Part shown: positions 35,936 through 48,286 of the stretch, one piece after another
Layout: every line of letters starts with the position of its first letter
Position numbering within the stretch: the stretch's first letter is position 1
Origin: Nageia nagi
Lineage: Eukaryota; Pinophyta
NCBI GenBank assembly: GCA_050084985.1
Contig: JBITNC010000001.1
Span: forward strand, 185,442,001-185,506,000
Direction of reading: 5' to 3'
Length of the DNA: 64,000 bases
Notes under the pieces: generated by a model
What the model was told of the DNA's origin: nothing
The model's database searches: none
What the model saw: the letters and a program-made list of their open reading frames with translations, nothing else
Program-made: the position numbers and the translations under genes

Positions 35936-36065
35936 GTAATGTAGTGAGCAATTGAAAATAGTAGCAAATAAGCATAATGATAGTAAATAAATAAAATAAT
36001 GTAGTGAGAAATTTGGCAGTAATAGAAAACAAACAAAACAATGTAATGAGAAATTGGGTGATGAT
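35936..36065 (+). repeat. Minisatellite, left arm of an inverted pair
   Basis: Three copies of a phrase like AATGTAGTGAGAAATTGG, separated by AT-rich spacers of varying length, with GCAAATAAGCATAATGATAG between the first two. The reverse complement of the same phrases occurs at 37290-37625. Confidence 0.65.
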
Positions 36066-37289
36066 AGAGTTTGTGAATTTGCATGCAGTTACATGTTAAG
36101 TTTTTTGCAATACCATTTCACATAACCATTAATTATTTATTGGATTCAAATAAGCAATCAAGAAGATCATCATCTTTCAAATGTTGTTAGGGAGAGGGAA
36201 TTGGGTAATGCCAGGTTACAAGAATTGCTTTATTTTTTACATAGACAAGAGACATGCCATTCTAAATATAGGCTTGGATAATATTACAAACTAGAATAAA
36301 TCATATTTGCATACATAAATAAATATGTTTTCAATTGAGAAAATCACAAAACACTTTTGCATGATAAAGTTTGATTTTGAAAAATTCACTCATGTAAATT
36401 GTAATATGAGTTTCAAGTAATTTTCAATCTAAAATGAATCCATCCTTTGTTATTACTTTGGATACTTGATTATAAACATAATTCAATTTCATTATCATTA
36501 ATTGTTGTTAATCAAATATACACATGAGCAAGATTTGCAAGGAAAGTAAACACATTTAAGTATAAAGCTGTGAGAGACACCTTATTTTTCCTTGAAATTA
36601 CCTCATTAGAAAGTATTTAACAACCACTTCCCTTCATACTTAAGTACTATGATAAGTAAACAAAATTAGTCTCAAACTTCAATTAAAACTACTAAATAGA
36701 TTTACATATTATTTGTCAAAATTGCATATTTAGTTACATATCGTACTTTTTATCTTGATAAAGAGATTGAAAAATTGTATTGGTGTTGCCATTATACATC
36801 CAAATATGTCTCAAAAGAGACTTATTGTTAAGGTAGTAGAAACTAAAACTAAAATTGATATTGTATTGTTGTTTCCACTGTACATGATTTCTATTTCAAC
36901 TAGCACTAGAGGTCCAAATGCTTAATATCCTAGTATTAGTTGTATTGAAGATTGAATGTATCTCTTGACATAAACATGAAGTACCATATGATTATCACAT
37001 TATTTTGATTAATAAATAGTGTTGTGCTATCAGATCTAGCTATTATTAATGATATAAATTAGTAGTAAATATTAAAAAAAGTAATAATTGGAAATCTAGT
37101 TATTACATTTCATAATAGGAAATATGATAAAAATGCTAGCCAAAATAAGAAAAGAAATCTCAAAATCAAAAAAATGTTATAGTGGAAGTAATTACATACC
37201 TATGGACAAAATAATTATACAACTACATAATGGAAAACTATATTCCCTCCATTTTTTGATATCCTACATGGGGCACATATTGAGCTTAT
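36066..37289. other. Interval between inverted minisatellite arms
   Basis: AT-rich, with no coding remnant or transposase motif recognised. Confidence 0.4.
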
Positions 37290-37625
37290 TTTGACCTACA
37301 TTTGCTGTGTTTATTTACTATCACTATGTTTATTTGCAATTTCTCACTAAGTTATTATCTTTATTTCTATTAGTATTTATTAGGTAGCCACTTCACCACC
37401 CTATACATTCATTACTATCTCATTAATTTGAACTATCTAAACTTCACTATGTTTATTTGCTATGACTATGTTTACTTTCTACAATTGTTTATTTGTTACT
37501 ACTACCAATTTATCACTATGTTATAATTTATATTGGCTATTTCTAATACTATGGATAGAAAAAGCAATATTCCAGTCTACCAATTTCTCACTATGTAACA
37601 ATGTTTATTTCCTATTTCTAATATT
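37290..37625 (-). repeat. Minisatellite, right arm of an inverted pair
   Basis: Repeats of CCAATTTCTCACTATGT and CACTATGTTTATTTGC, which are the reverse complement of the left-arm phrases. The best match is 37299-37330 against the reverse complement of 35963-35995. Confidence 0.65.
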
Positions 37626-38364
37626 ATGGATAAAATAATCAATAGAGAAGCAATATACATATCTCATGCTTTTAAATGAAACTAGAACTTATCTCTTTTA
37701 TTGCTTGGTCTCTTTCACTCCTCTCTCCATATGAAATGAAATGTTATGCTTTCTCTATATAATTATAGGAGATTTCATAAAAGAATTGGAGGGACTATAA
37801 ATTGAATTTAGAAAGTGCATTAATGTTGGTGGATTAATTTGGTTCAATCTATATTTATTAGCATGTTGTTTTATTACAAATATTGTGGCATTATTCTATC
37901 CTTGGTTGTAGGTATACATAGGCTAGACAAGTGAGAGGTTGGTTGGCAAGATGGAACATGAGGGGATATTTGATGGGCCATCATATAGTTTAAAATGGTT
38001 TCATGATGATCATTTCATGGGTTATTAATGTTTTGATCATATGTGGGTTATATTTTATAGAGGATTATATTTTGTTATTAATGGTTGATGATATCATGTA
38101 TGGTTGGAAAAAATGTAATATGTTGACTTTATGTTTGTATCTATTTGAAGCAACCATGGTTGATCTTATGAAAGGTTGGATTTCATTTTGTTAGGAACAT
38201 AATATATTTGTATGAAAATGAAATGTATAATTGATAAAATGAATGTACTTTGGCCCCATAAAAATACTATTAATAAATCATATTATGTATAATCAATGAT
38301 TAAGTGATTGTTATTTTACTTTAAGTATAATTTTGAATTTGATATAATTAATTCATTCCCTAAT
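37626..38364. other. Anonymous AT-rich DNA
   Basis: One open frame (38003-38194) without motifs. Nothing else is seen. Confidence 0.4.
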
Positions 38365-38640
38365 GTGAGGTCATAGGCATTACTAATGTCCCCTGTATTG
38401 GACCCTACCCAACTAGGGGGCTCTCTCCCCTACATATATGTTAAATCCACTTCTTTTCTTTTGTGATAGAAGCTTAAAGGAAACTATCAAAGGTGGATTT
38501 ATCAGGTTGTTGGTGGTGCAACCTTGAGAGATCATGTGACCCCGCTCAGGGTGCCCATGGCCTAGGTCAAGATGCTAAAGCCCCCAAGGGGGCTTAGGGG
38601 TTTGTTGTTGCGATTATAGAGTTTGTATTGAAAATTGATG
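38365..38640. other. GC-rich island with hairpins
   Basis: An abrupt rise in GC within AT-rich flanks. It contains an 8-bp-stem hairpin at 38578-38595 (AAGCCCCC, two-base loop, GGGGGCTT) and a second G/C-rich dyad near 38415-38430. No conserved gene or tRNA is recognised. It may be the end of an unidentified transposable element. Confidence 0.4.
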
Positions 38641-40439
38641 ATCTATGTGTTATTATTGGAGTACTTTGATCTCTTCCTACTACCACTTCTAGTTCTTTAT
38701 AGAATTCAATCTACCTATCCTTCTTTGCAATATCATTCTTAAGTTTGGCCATTAGTTCCCTCATCTCCCTTAATTCCTTGCTTCCTTATTTCTTCATGAA
38801 GCTTCCATTTCCACTTGATACATTCTCTCTGTGGAATTTAAATTCTTAATGATCTCCATGTACAACTCCACATGCTAATTTATATGCACAAGCATCAACT
38901 TCTCTAATTTCACACCTAGTGAATCATGAAGTAGTTGAGTTAACTTCTTATTTCAATATGGGATATGGATGCTTTTATTCATCAATTTCCATTGGAGCTC
39001 ATGATCCCTGTCAAGGGAGCTTGTAACTCCTACATGGTAAAATGAACCTCACGAAGGGAAACCATAACACCTATGGGATGCCATGAACCCCTACAAGATT
39101 TCATAATGTTCAAGTTACTAATTGACACAAAGAAAATAAGACTCCAAATAATAATAATATTATTTTCATTACTTACCAATTTTACTAAACTTCTTAAGGG
39201 TTTGAGAGTTTAGTTATAAATGAAGGTTGATAAAGCATAAATAAAAGCATAAAACACATAGAGCTCCATAATTACAAAGCTATTTATTCCCACAAATACT
39301 ACCACACTCCAGTGAATGGCTATATGAAAAAAATTCATCATTGTTCTTGTATTGAAAGTGGGTTTAATGAAGATTAAATATCTAGAGTAAGGAGTAACCC
39401 ATGAGGAATAAATATTTTTATGACTACAATCTAATTAAATTTCAAACTCATTTAATTCCTAATGACCTTATCGTCATAATTCTTAACTGGAAGCCTTATT
39501 CTAATTCTCTTTGTAAGATAATAATAGTGGGAAGATATTTGTAGAGAGTGATCCAATTTGATTTAAATTAGATATCCTTAAATGTTGAAACTCCTTGGGG
39601 CTTAGGGAGTATTAGTATTTGTTGGTAAACCACCAATACAATATGATGAATTTTAATGTTAGATTATGTAAACGCTTATAATGAAGGGTCATTTGACTGA
39701 GTCCATGGTACCCCATGATTATGTTAGTGATTAAGACTATGTGAGGTTGTGACCATTATGTTAGTGGTTCACCTTATGCTTGGTATTCAAAATTGATAAC
39801 ATTGTCTCATGATGATCCTTGTGGCCTATAGGTTCTTGTAGCCCTTATATTGTGCCCATGGACCCCATGGGTGCTTGTGGCCCGTTATGAGGTTCCCATG
39901 GCCCAAGCTGATTTGTTGGACTAATTGGGCTATATTCACCCACATATATCAAGCCCTACATGGGAATGATCCAAAATCCTTGATCTTGCTAATTGGGTGG
40001 TATCCATGTGTAGCATCCCTCACCTTAATGTTTTTGGTCCACCCAATAAGACCATCTACAAAGGATAAATAGCTTGGATGATTCAACTATGTTCTCATCA
40101 TAATGCTTGCTCTACTAGGTTTCTCATGGTGGTTATAATATTATAGAATAATGTTTGGATCTCCCTTCTAGCTTTAGCAAGAAGACTTAATCAATATCAT
40201 GTGTTTTTAATGGATCTAATCTCACTAGGTCTCCTATTTTGATCTCCCAAGTTGGTAGAAGCTATTGTCTCATTCCTAACACATAAAATAGAAGGAAGTG
40301 GTTTGATAAGTGGACAATTAAAACTAGATTTCCCTCTTCTTAGTTATAGCTTCTAATAATTGACCTACCCTACCTTCCATTTTTTTAACTTTATAATGTT
40401 TCTCATATTTATTTGACTAATTAAGTTTTATATTAATAA
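38641..40439. other. Anonymous DNA with weak repeats
   Basis: No gene is recognised. Phrases such as GTTAGTGATTAAGACTATGTGAG and variants recur at 39720-39770, and CCCATGG-containing phrases at 39850-39905. The open frame 39875-40072 has no motif. Confidence 0.4.
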
Positions 40440-41300
40440 AATCTTAAGTCATACAAAAGTAAAAGATGGAAAAATCACATCCCTTATGAAATTGCATACA
40501 ATAGTAAAAAGAGGACACATAAGCTTTATCAAAATAACACTACCTGACAAATGGTAGGACTAGAAAAAAGCCACATTATAGATTGGAATATAAAAATGCT
40601 ATAAAAAAAAACAAACAACCACCACAACTTATGGCACTACAACCAATCCATAGAAAAACCACACTATGCATTTAATCATAGATCATGTCATGTGAGGAAA
40701 TAACTACCCATGATAGAGATGGTTACAAAAAGCATTTAATCATTGGTGGGAGGAGGAGAGTGATTATTTGGTCACATGGGAGACAAAGTAATATCCTCAA
40801 ATTCCTTACTAACATACTCATTCTCATTCAAATCATTATCCTTCCAAATATTTTGCAAGATATGTAGCCAATGAGTATGATCTAGTGTGTCCTAAATCTC
40901 CCACCAATTGGGATTAATACTTATCATGGGTTTAATAGTAGTAAATGATGTTGCAACCCATCCATACACAACCATTTCTTCCTTATTTGGAGTGGTATAC
41001 CATCCACTACCACTAGGATTATTATACCATCCACTACCACTAGGATTATTATACCATCCACTACCACCACCTTCATTTTGGTCAACCCAACCATCATCAT
41101 GATGATCCCCCTAACCTTCATTACAATGCAAGGAAACTGAGTGATGTTCCCACCTTGAGCAATACAAGGGGATGTTGGACAAGAATATCTCATTTGATCA
41201 TGAATGATTGAATGGAAAGGTGCTTTATTTTCCAACTACAATCTTTGAACTTCATGTAAGGATCTTTGATCTCGCTCCTTTTGTTCCTCATATTTGATTA
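40440..41300 (-). repeat. Diverged copy 1 of an unknown dispersed repeat
   Basis: Aligns in order with 42160-42960: both contain a stretch like TCATACAAAA..TG..TGG.AAAA.TCACA near the left, TTCCAAATATTT in the middle and GAATATCTCAT near the right. On the minus strand both translate into weakly similar protein with an Asn/Trp-rich segment. It may be the 3' part of a LINE or a gene fragment in a transposon; I cannot identify it. Confidence 0.5.
40998..41069 (-). repeat. 27-bp tandem repeat coding for a Gly/Tyr-rich peptide
   Basis: Three copies start at 40998, 41025 and 41052. On the minus strand in one frame the unit reads as a nine-residue Gly-Ser-Gly-Trp-Tyr-Asn-Asn-Pro-Ser repeat. The copies are almost identical, unlike their decayed surroundings. 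The second copy of the larger repeat (42160-42960) lacks the array. Confidence 0.8.
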
Positions 41301-42159
41301 TCATTTGTTGGATGTGGGGAATTGATTCTTACTTATTTCTTATATATATAAATAAGAAATGATTTTATAAAAGTTTAAATTAAACTTTATAATTTGTCTT
41401 TCATAATTTTGAATTTTATTATTCAAAGTTATTATGTGAAACATAGGTAAATAATTATCATAATATTATGATAAATATTCTTTTTTTTTAGATGAAATTA
41501 GAAATATCTATTTATATAATTTGTAATCTTTTAAATGATCTCTTTTGATAGTGTTTTTTAAAACTAAATGAGGAGAAACTAAGTATCTAAATTCCCCTTG
41601 ATTTTTTTTAAATGCTTATGGGAAAGAAGTAAGAAACAATATCTTATTACAATTTTTTTGATATTTTTGTAGTTGTATCTAAAAGCATTATGAGAAGTAG
41701 AACATCAAGATTTAAATTGTGATAGTTTTCTTAAATAGCATGTATTATTTTAAGGAGATATGATATGATACTAATTAGGTTGTAAGATTTAACACTTATT
41801 ATTAAAACATTGACATATACACTTTTCAAATTATTATTTTTAGTCAAATTGGAACAATTCTTTGATGTTAGAAGATGATGAATTTTTTTTAAAAGGTGAT
41901 ATAATTAAAATTTATAATACATTTTTTTAATGAATATAAATTCAATGTAAGTAATTTTTTACTAAAAGCTTGATGATCTTTGACACTTTTTGATATCATG
42001 TTTAGCAAATTGAATAATTCCTTTGTGAATTTCTTTTGTATAAGTCCTATTACATTTATTGATCAAAATAATTATTGTGCATATTTTCCTTAGTTGAATG
42101 AAAATTGTTTTTCCTCAAAATATTATACATGTAGTAGATTGTGTATTTTTTAATGATTT
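41301..42159. other. Anonymous AT-rich DNA
   Basis: Very AT-rich with long T runs. Nothing recognisable. Confidence 0.4.
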
Positions 42160-42960
42160 GGATTGTATTAAAAATAAAATCTAAATCATACAAAAATGTA
42201 TTGGGTGGAAAAATTCACACCCATGCATTGAGTGTAGTACCAATCACATCAAAGAACATCATAAAATGATCGTTCAAACTACCCAACACTTGGTAGGAGA
42301 AAAGGAAAATACCACTGAATGTAGAAACTAACTAAAACAAATACATTGAGGAGAATCTAGGGATAACACAACATGCACTAAAAAAAGATCCATGCAGTAA
42401 GTGATAACTAACTATTGGAGCATGATCAACATTTAAATGCATTTAACACTATATAATAGGAGGTGAGGAGTTGGTTGGTAGTGTGGGAGATGATGAATTA
42501 TCAATATTATCATTAATTACAACATCATGCTTAGTCATCTCTTCATTATATTTCCAAATATTTGATAGTATACATGGTTAATGAGTTCTATCAAGTATTT
42601 CTTGAATCTCTTGCTATTTGGGATCTACATTATTTGTGTAGGGAATAACATTATATGAAGTAGTCACCTAGCCCTTTACCATTTCCCCTTCCTTGTTTGT
42701 AGTTGTAATACATAACTTTGGCCAACCAATAGAATTATCATGCCATCCAATACTTTCCCCATTGATTTTCTTCCCTAACCATCACTATAGTGAGAAGAAT
42801 TTAGGTGTTCCTCCCACCCAGAGTGATGATAGGGGGAGCTTGGATGAATATCTCATCCATGAGCCTATCTTTAAGGTGGTCAAAATATGGCTTTATCATC
42901 CAAGCATTATCATAAAATGAGCTTTGATATCTCTCTCAAAGATGTAGATGATGGTGTTTC
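42160..42960 (-). repeat. Diverged copy 2 of an unknown dispersed repeat
   Basis: Partner of 40440-41300. It directly adjoins the C-terminal end of the LINE on the same strand, which is why a LINE 3' region is one possible identity. Confidence 0.5.
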
Positions 42961-44567
42961 CTTTATCTCAAATGGTCTAGATGCTTAAGCAATAGAGGGA
43001 GGTGAGCAATAGATCATAGGATATTACCCCAATAGTTGAAAAAATGTTAAATATTCTTAACCTCCAATGTGACCTTATTGACCTAACCATTAATCTTGAA
43101 CCAAATATCATGAAAAATAGTAAGCTTATCAGCTAATGAGAAGTCCACTACCAAAAGTTTTCCTAAAAAAATCACATTTTTTTCTTGCCATTTACAAAAT
43201 TAAATTTTAATTTTGAATGTATTTCAAAAATACTGAAGAACTTCAAAGAAATTAGGAGGATCTTATAAGAGATGATGAAGTCACATTAATGGTTGCTTAT
43301 GGTAGGGGTGGAAGAAATATTCCATCTAAGACCAAGCCTTTGAGTTTTATTACAATGCCAAAATATGTGCATGAGAGTCTCTTCTAAGCTACAAAATTAA
43401 AACAAACAATTTCCTAGACCCAAGTGTTTCAATCTATAACCCATAGGTATACCTTAAAAAACTAAGCTCTAGAAAAAGAAGGCTTATTTGGGTTTGATGT
43501 ACTTGGCCTATATAATTTTAAAATGAAATATCCAAGCCTCATTAGAGGATTGAAGATCCCAAAGTTCATTAAGTTTGGGGACAATGGGTAAGTTAGGTGA
43601 AAACTAATTGTAGTTATGTTTGGATGAGTACAAAGAAAGGGGAACATCCTTAAACCATTTCTATTACATCCACCAAGGGCACTATGAGTGTTATCCCAAC
43701 TTAGGCCAAAGATAGAAAGGTATGCAATTAACCACTATGTCATAGGTGTATTTTTCCATAGGCTTCAATACATATATTTGTTTAATAAATACCTTTTGGA
43801 GAATCCAAATCTTAGAATACTAGTTGTAAAATTCTTTAATAGAAGTAATTCCTTTTTTGAAAAAATGTTTAGCTTGATTCTATTGTGTGCTAGCCAAAGG
43901 AATATTATAAAAATCAATGGCTAAAGACCACCAAAAATTAAGATGATAAATGGAAACTCCTTTGCATTTTCCACCTCCTTTTCAAGTAAGCCATCTATTT
44001 GAAAACCTCCCATGCTTTCTAAATACTTTTATAGATAAAGGAACTAATAATTTTGATCAAAATAAGGGTTACAATGAGTGAGGGACTACCTAAGGGAATC
44101 CCTTAGGAAATATAGTGACTAAAAAGAATTTTCTAGGATTTAAGGCCTTGGAAGGCTTTGATAATTAATCTATAACTAAAAGGAGCTCCTTTCCATTGGA
44201 AATTAAAAATCCTCATACCACTAGAGACCTTGGAGAGACAACATAATTCCCACACAACTCGATGAAAGCCTTTCAATTCCTTATCATTGGCCCATAAAAC
44301 ATCTTTGAGAACATTTTCCAACTTTTTATAGGAGGATTATGAATGGAGTCAATATGAAGAGTAGCAAACATGAGTGGATGGTAAAAATTTGGAACAAATT
44401 TGAAATTTTCCTCTACATGAGAACTTTTTAGATATCCAATAAGATATCTTTTTCTCAACTATCTAAAGCACATAGTTCTGTAATTAGGTTGGGGTGGTAT
44501 GAAAAGAAAAGGGAATACATATAAAGTTAAGCATTGCTCTAGGTTGAACCATTTCCATTGAAAAATA
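42961..44567 (-). pseudogene. L1-type LINE, ORF2 C-terminal part
   Basis: Minus-strand open frames at 44133-44321 and 44273-44458 and neighbouring pieces resemble the post-RT region of plant LINE ORF2. One phrase, KGFHRVVWELCCLSKVSSGM, corresponds to the family's conserved Trp-x-x-(Cys)-x-Pro-Lys-x-x-Gly-Gly-Leu-Gly region. The rest of ORF2 lies on the far side of the LTR element 44568-49485 in the same orientation. Frame breaks and stops are frequent. Confidence 0.65.
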
Positions 44568-45333
44568 TGATGTTCCCTTTTACTAGTTCCTTTTTAGGTG
44601 TGATTTTGTAGGTAGTAGTGTTTAATGTATTGTAGGCATGATTATAACCTCAATATATGATACTTATGGGTACTATGGACCAATTGTGAGCCCTAATATA
44701 GAATGTATCCCTCCTAAAGATAAATTAGAGAATTTAAGTATAATTATGTTGATCCCAACACAAACACATGAATATAGGATGAGAACATTATTTGGTGCGG
44801 TCTTGAGGCATGAGGAGGGATGCCCAAGAATGATGTCTCATTGGTGGGTGTGTAGGTGCCTATCCTTGAAGGATTTTTATCTATTTGGTTGAAAAAATAT
44901 TAAGGGGGGTATCATTGAGCATATTTTCTATTTTTTATCTTTGAATTGGAAATATCATCTCTTGGGCCTCTTGTTGGAAAAAAACCCAATGTGGAGAAGG
45001 GTTTAGTAGGATGTAGCCCCCACTAGATCTTAGCTAGGAATGAAAACCTTTTGTTAGACCATCCTTGAATCTTATATCTAGGGGTTTAAGGCCTTAGTAG
45101 TGTAATGCCAACATTTAGAGCATGTTGTGCCCTAAATATGGTTCATTCAGCTAGACATTAGCCCTCTTGGGCTATTTTGGTTGTATCTTGATCCATCCTT
45201 ATTTAATATTGAGATGTTAGCATTATTCTCCTATTTTGTCTTGTGCATTAGATAATTTTTGGTATAATCTAATTATTATTACTCATTTTTGAATTGGCTA
45301 GTAATTTAGAATAAGGATAATTTGGGAAGATCA
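44568..45333 (+). repeat. 5' LTR of the gag-protease element
   Basis: Starts TGATGTTCCC. Long stretches match 48716-49485, for example GGCATGAGGAGGGAT and AATAAGGATAATTTGGGAA. Divergence from the other LTR is substantial by eye, so the element is old. Confidence 0.88.
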
Positions 45334-45336
45334 CGA

Positions 45337-45348
45337 TGGTATCAAAGC
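45337..45348 (+). other. Primer binding site, initiator-Met tRNA type
   Basis: TGGTATCAAAGC three bases after the LTR; one G to A change from the standard TGGTATCAGAGC. Confidence 0.88.
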
Positions 45349-45359
45349 TATAATCCTAT

Positions 45360-46840
45360 CATCTTGTGGGAGGAGTCATGAATATAATCAAACGAGAAGA
45401 TTTACCAAAGGCAAAATGGGAAGAAATATCCCATGGCATCACAAAATAAATCCAAGGAGGATGCAAGGGGGAAATATGGGGATCCAATTTGGTAGAGTTA
45501 GATGAATGAGCTAGAGCATGCACATAAAGAGGTGCATGAAGAATGAGTGAATCCACATAAAGATCAAACCATAAAGAGGTTTGATGACTTGTTGGAAATT
45601 TTGAAGATAATTGGGGAGCAAATATAGTAGTAGAATGAGCATGTGACTAATAAGGAAGTGAAGGAGAGGGACATAAAGGCTAGAAAAAGCATTAGGACAC
45701 CCCATACTCAAAGATTCACTTCTACTTGTTAGAGGGATCCAGGAGGAGAAGAAGTATTATTGCATAAGACTCATGAGAAAAACATAGAATGAGAAGAATC
45801 ATTTCTACATAAGACTTATGAGAAAAACCTAGAAGGAGAAGAGGAATTTCCAAGGTTGCTTGCAACTATTCAAGATAAGATCTACTAGAGAACCACTTAT
45901 CAAAGAATAGATTATGGATAAATTTTTAGAGAGGAATGTGTCAAATATGGATGTGGTATTTCCACCTATACCTCATCCTAGTAAGCACATATTTTTGCTA
46001 AGGTAGGAGAGTAGTATGATCTTGATATATTCTCTTGAGCTAAATTAATTATATTAGGAGTACTATTTGTATTCACCAAAATTCAAGAGTGCTGTCACTT
46101 TCTCCATGTATTTGAAATTTTTAGGGAAGAGGGCTAGTGAGAGTCATTCTCATGGTAGATCCTATGAGGATAGGAGAGATCTATAATAGAGGATAAGTAG
46201 AATATAGGTACCATTATTTTATGGGAGAAACAAAATGACTGTAAGGGTAGTGATACAAAAGTTATAGACATACTTCATACTTAGTCCCATGATGGAAGAG
46301 GATGCCATAAACTTAGATGCCCTAGTATATGACTTGTGGCAATACGACATGACTACATAGGGTCATGGATCTATCACTTTCTTTGATGTATTTAGTAGAA
46401 GAATGATAGACCACTTTAACCAAAAGGATGAGGGGTTAGTGGAAGAGTATGTGGTAGAATTGTAATGGATCATTGTAATGGTTTATAGCATTTCAAAGAA
46501 GAGGGTTATCTTCCTCTTCATAAAAGGATTAACAAAGCCATTGAGGGATTTGGTTAAGTATTTCTTGCTAACACAACTACAAAATGCCATTAAAATGGAA
46601 TTGGATTTGAAACCTAGCATGATGAGGATCAAACTCACCATTCTAACTAGGATGAGGATGTTTGGGAGAGGGACATTATAGGTATGACCTCCAACCACCA
46701 AAAGGATTAAACCATCAAGGGAGAGAAAGAAAAACTAGGAGACAAGAAATGAGTTGAGGAAGATGAACTTATGCTTCAGTTGCAAACAACTTTGGGAGCA
46801 TGTCCATAGGTGCTTGGAAAAAGGATAAGTACACTACTTT
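45360..46840 (+). pseudogene. Gypsy-type Gag of the non-autonomous element
   Basis: The Gag reads across frames from about 45360. Recognisable parts are a region near 46320-46560 with a phrase like GLVEEYVVEL and FIKGLTKPLRDLVK (open 46478-46681), corresponding to the Retrotrans_gag domain, then a zinc knuckle at 46772-46813 (CFSCKQLWEHVHRC). The CCHC residues are present. Knuckle and following YFEV phrase match the gypsy Gag type with a CFSCKEPW-like knuckle. Stops are scattered and often TAG or TAA for Gln. Confidence 0.75.
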
Positions 46841-46899
46841 GAAGTTATTTTAGAGGATGGCTATTTAGATTTGGAGCTAGAATTGGGAGGGTTGGATTT

Positions 46900-47360
46900 A
46901 AAGTAGGAATATCTTACTTTTGATAATAAGAATACCATAGGAGGTATGGTTGCATCAATTTATGGAGTACCCAAATACTTCATGCTTAAGGTGAAGGGGA
47001 TGCTTGTAAACCAAGTGGTGATGGTGTTGAGAGATCTAGGAGCAAGACATAATTTCATTGATGAATAATTTATGCATAAGAAAGGAATGAAGGCTAAGAA
47101 TTTTTAAGGATTCTATGTGACCAATGCTAATGGGAAACTCATGTTGGTGGAAATGATAGTGGAGAATTTTAGCTTAAGGGTTCAAGATTATGTGACTAAG
47201 AAAGCCTTCTATGTCTACTCTCTAGATGGCATTCCTCAATTTTTGGAGTGTAATTATTATACACTTATGAGATATTTTTCAAATTATCAAAAGCTGGTGA
47301 TGAAATTTGAAGTAGATGGGAAGGAATACACATTGTAAGGTATCAATGATTATTTTTTAC
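46900..47360 (+). pseudogene. Gypsy-type aspartic protease of the non-autonomous element
   Basis: The active-site region at about 47020-47065 reads VLRDLGARHNFIDE. The family has Asp-(Gly/Ser)-Gly followed by A-T-H-N-F-I; here the residue after Asp (47033-47035) is Leu, so activity is doubtful. Downstream, open 47117-47338 contains TNANGKLMLVEMIVENFSLR and a following NYQKLVMKFEVDGKEYTL, which match the rest of a retroviral-type protease domain. The domain ends without passing into an RT. Confidence 0.75.
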
Positions 47361-48286
47361 AATCTTCATCTAGCCATTTAGAGATTGTATCCAAATTTGG
47401 ATGGTTAGGTAAGAGGGACATAGGAAGATAAGAGAGTTATTCATGAGTGGATATATAATGTTTAGATTATAAGGGTATTGGGAGCATTTTTACACTCTTG
47501 GGTCACCAATCCATAGGCTAGGAAGGTGATATTCAAGTTTTGGGAAGGTATTCTTTACATGATCCTTTAGTTTCATTAATTTTTGACTTCATTTTAAGTT
47601 TAGAGATGATATCACTTTCAAGGGATGCATGTGGTTGAGATATGGACATAATTTTGCAAAATGTTCCCTTACATTGATGGACATTAAGACTCTATTACAT
47701 CTCATGGAGACTTTGAGTACTATTATTAAAATACTAGTTGCATATGCATCATTGGATCATGGTTTGGATAATAGTATGCATGCATGGGAGGATGCATTAA
47801 TTTCTAAAGAGATGAAGGGTATTTGGGTGATATTGGAGGATGATAATACCCCAAAAATAGCATAAATTTATGCCTTTACACCTACTACAAAAATGGAATT
47901 AATGATCTTATTCAAGAGAAGTGTTGACCATAAGTCGAAGACTTCGAAGAGTGGAATGAATCCATTGGTAGCACTTGATGATGATTTGGATACTAATGGA
48001 TAAGGGACAATTTGGGAATTACTTGATAAATATTTGGGGGATTTATTTTATTCCTCATGGGTTGTGTTATAGGGGATCATGATAACAACACAATATGGAG
48101 GAGAATGAGGCATTGCTTGGGCTTCCATTAGCATTATTGGGACTAATTTATTTTCTACCATTAGAGCTCTATTAGAAACCTTTTGGTTAACACTCCTTAT
48201 GATGTTTAGGGATGTTGGTGAAGATCCAAAATTAGAAATATTTTATCCTTTGCTCCCTTGGTGATTAGTTCTGCATTAGAGCTAAG
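47361..48286 (+). pseudogene. Unidentified third domain after the protease
   Basis: Where RT should start, the plus strand instead encodes a protein I do not recognise. The longest open part is 47629-47865 (78 codons). It is moderately hydrophobic with several Trp and Met residues (for example MWLRYGHNFAKC). It is in register with an upstream gag-protease and a downstream 14-residue repeat, allowing for frame breaks, so all three may have formed one polyprotein. It could be a novel domain, or heavily altered pol; no RT landmark (YLDD, LDGFSGYNQI, NPKKC) is present. Confidence 0.45.
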
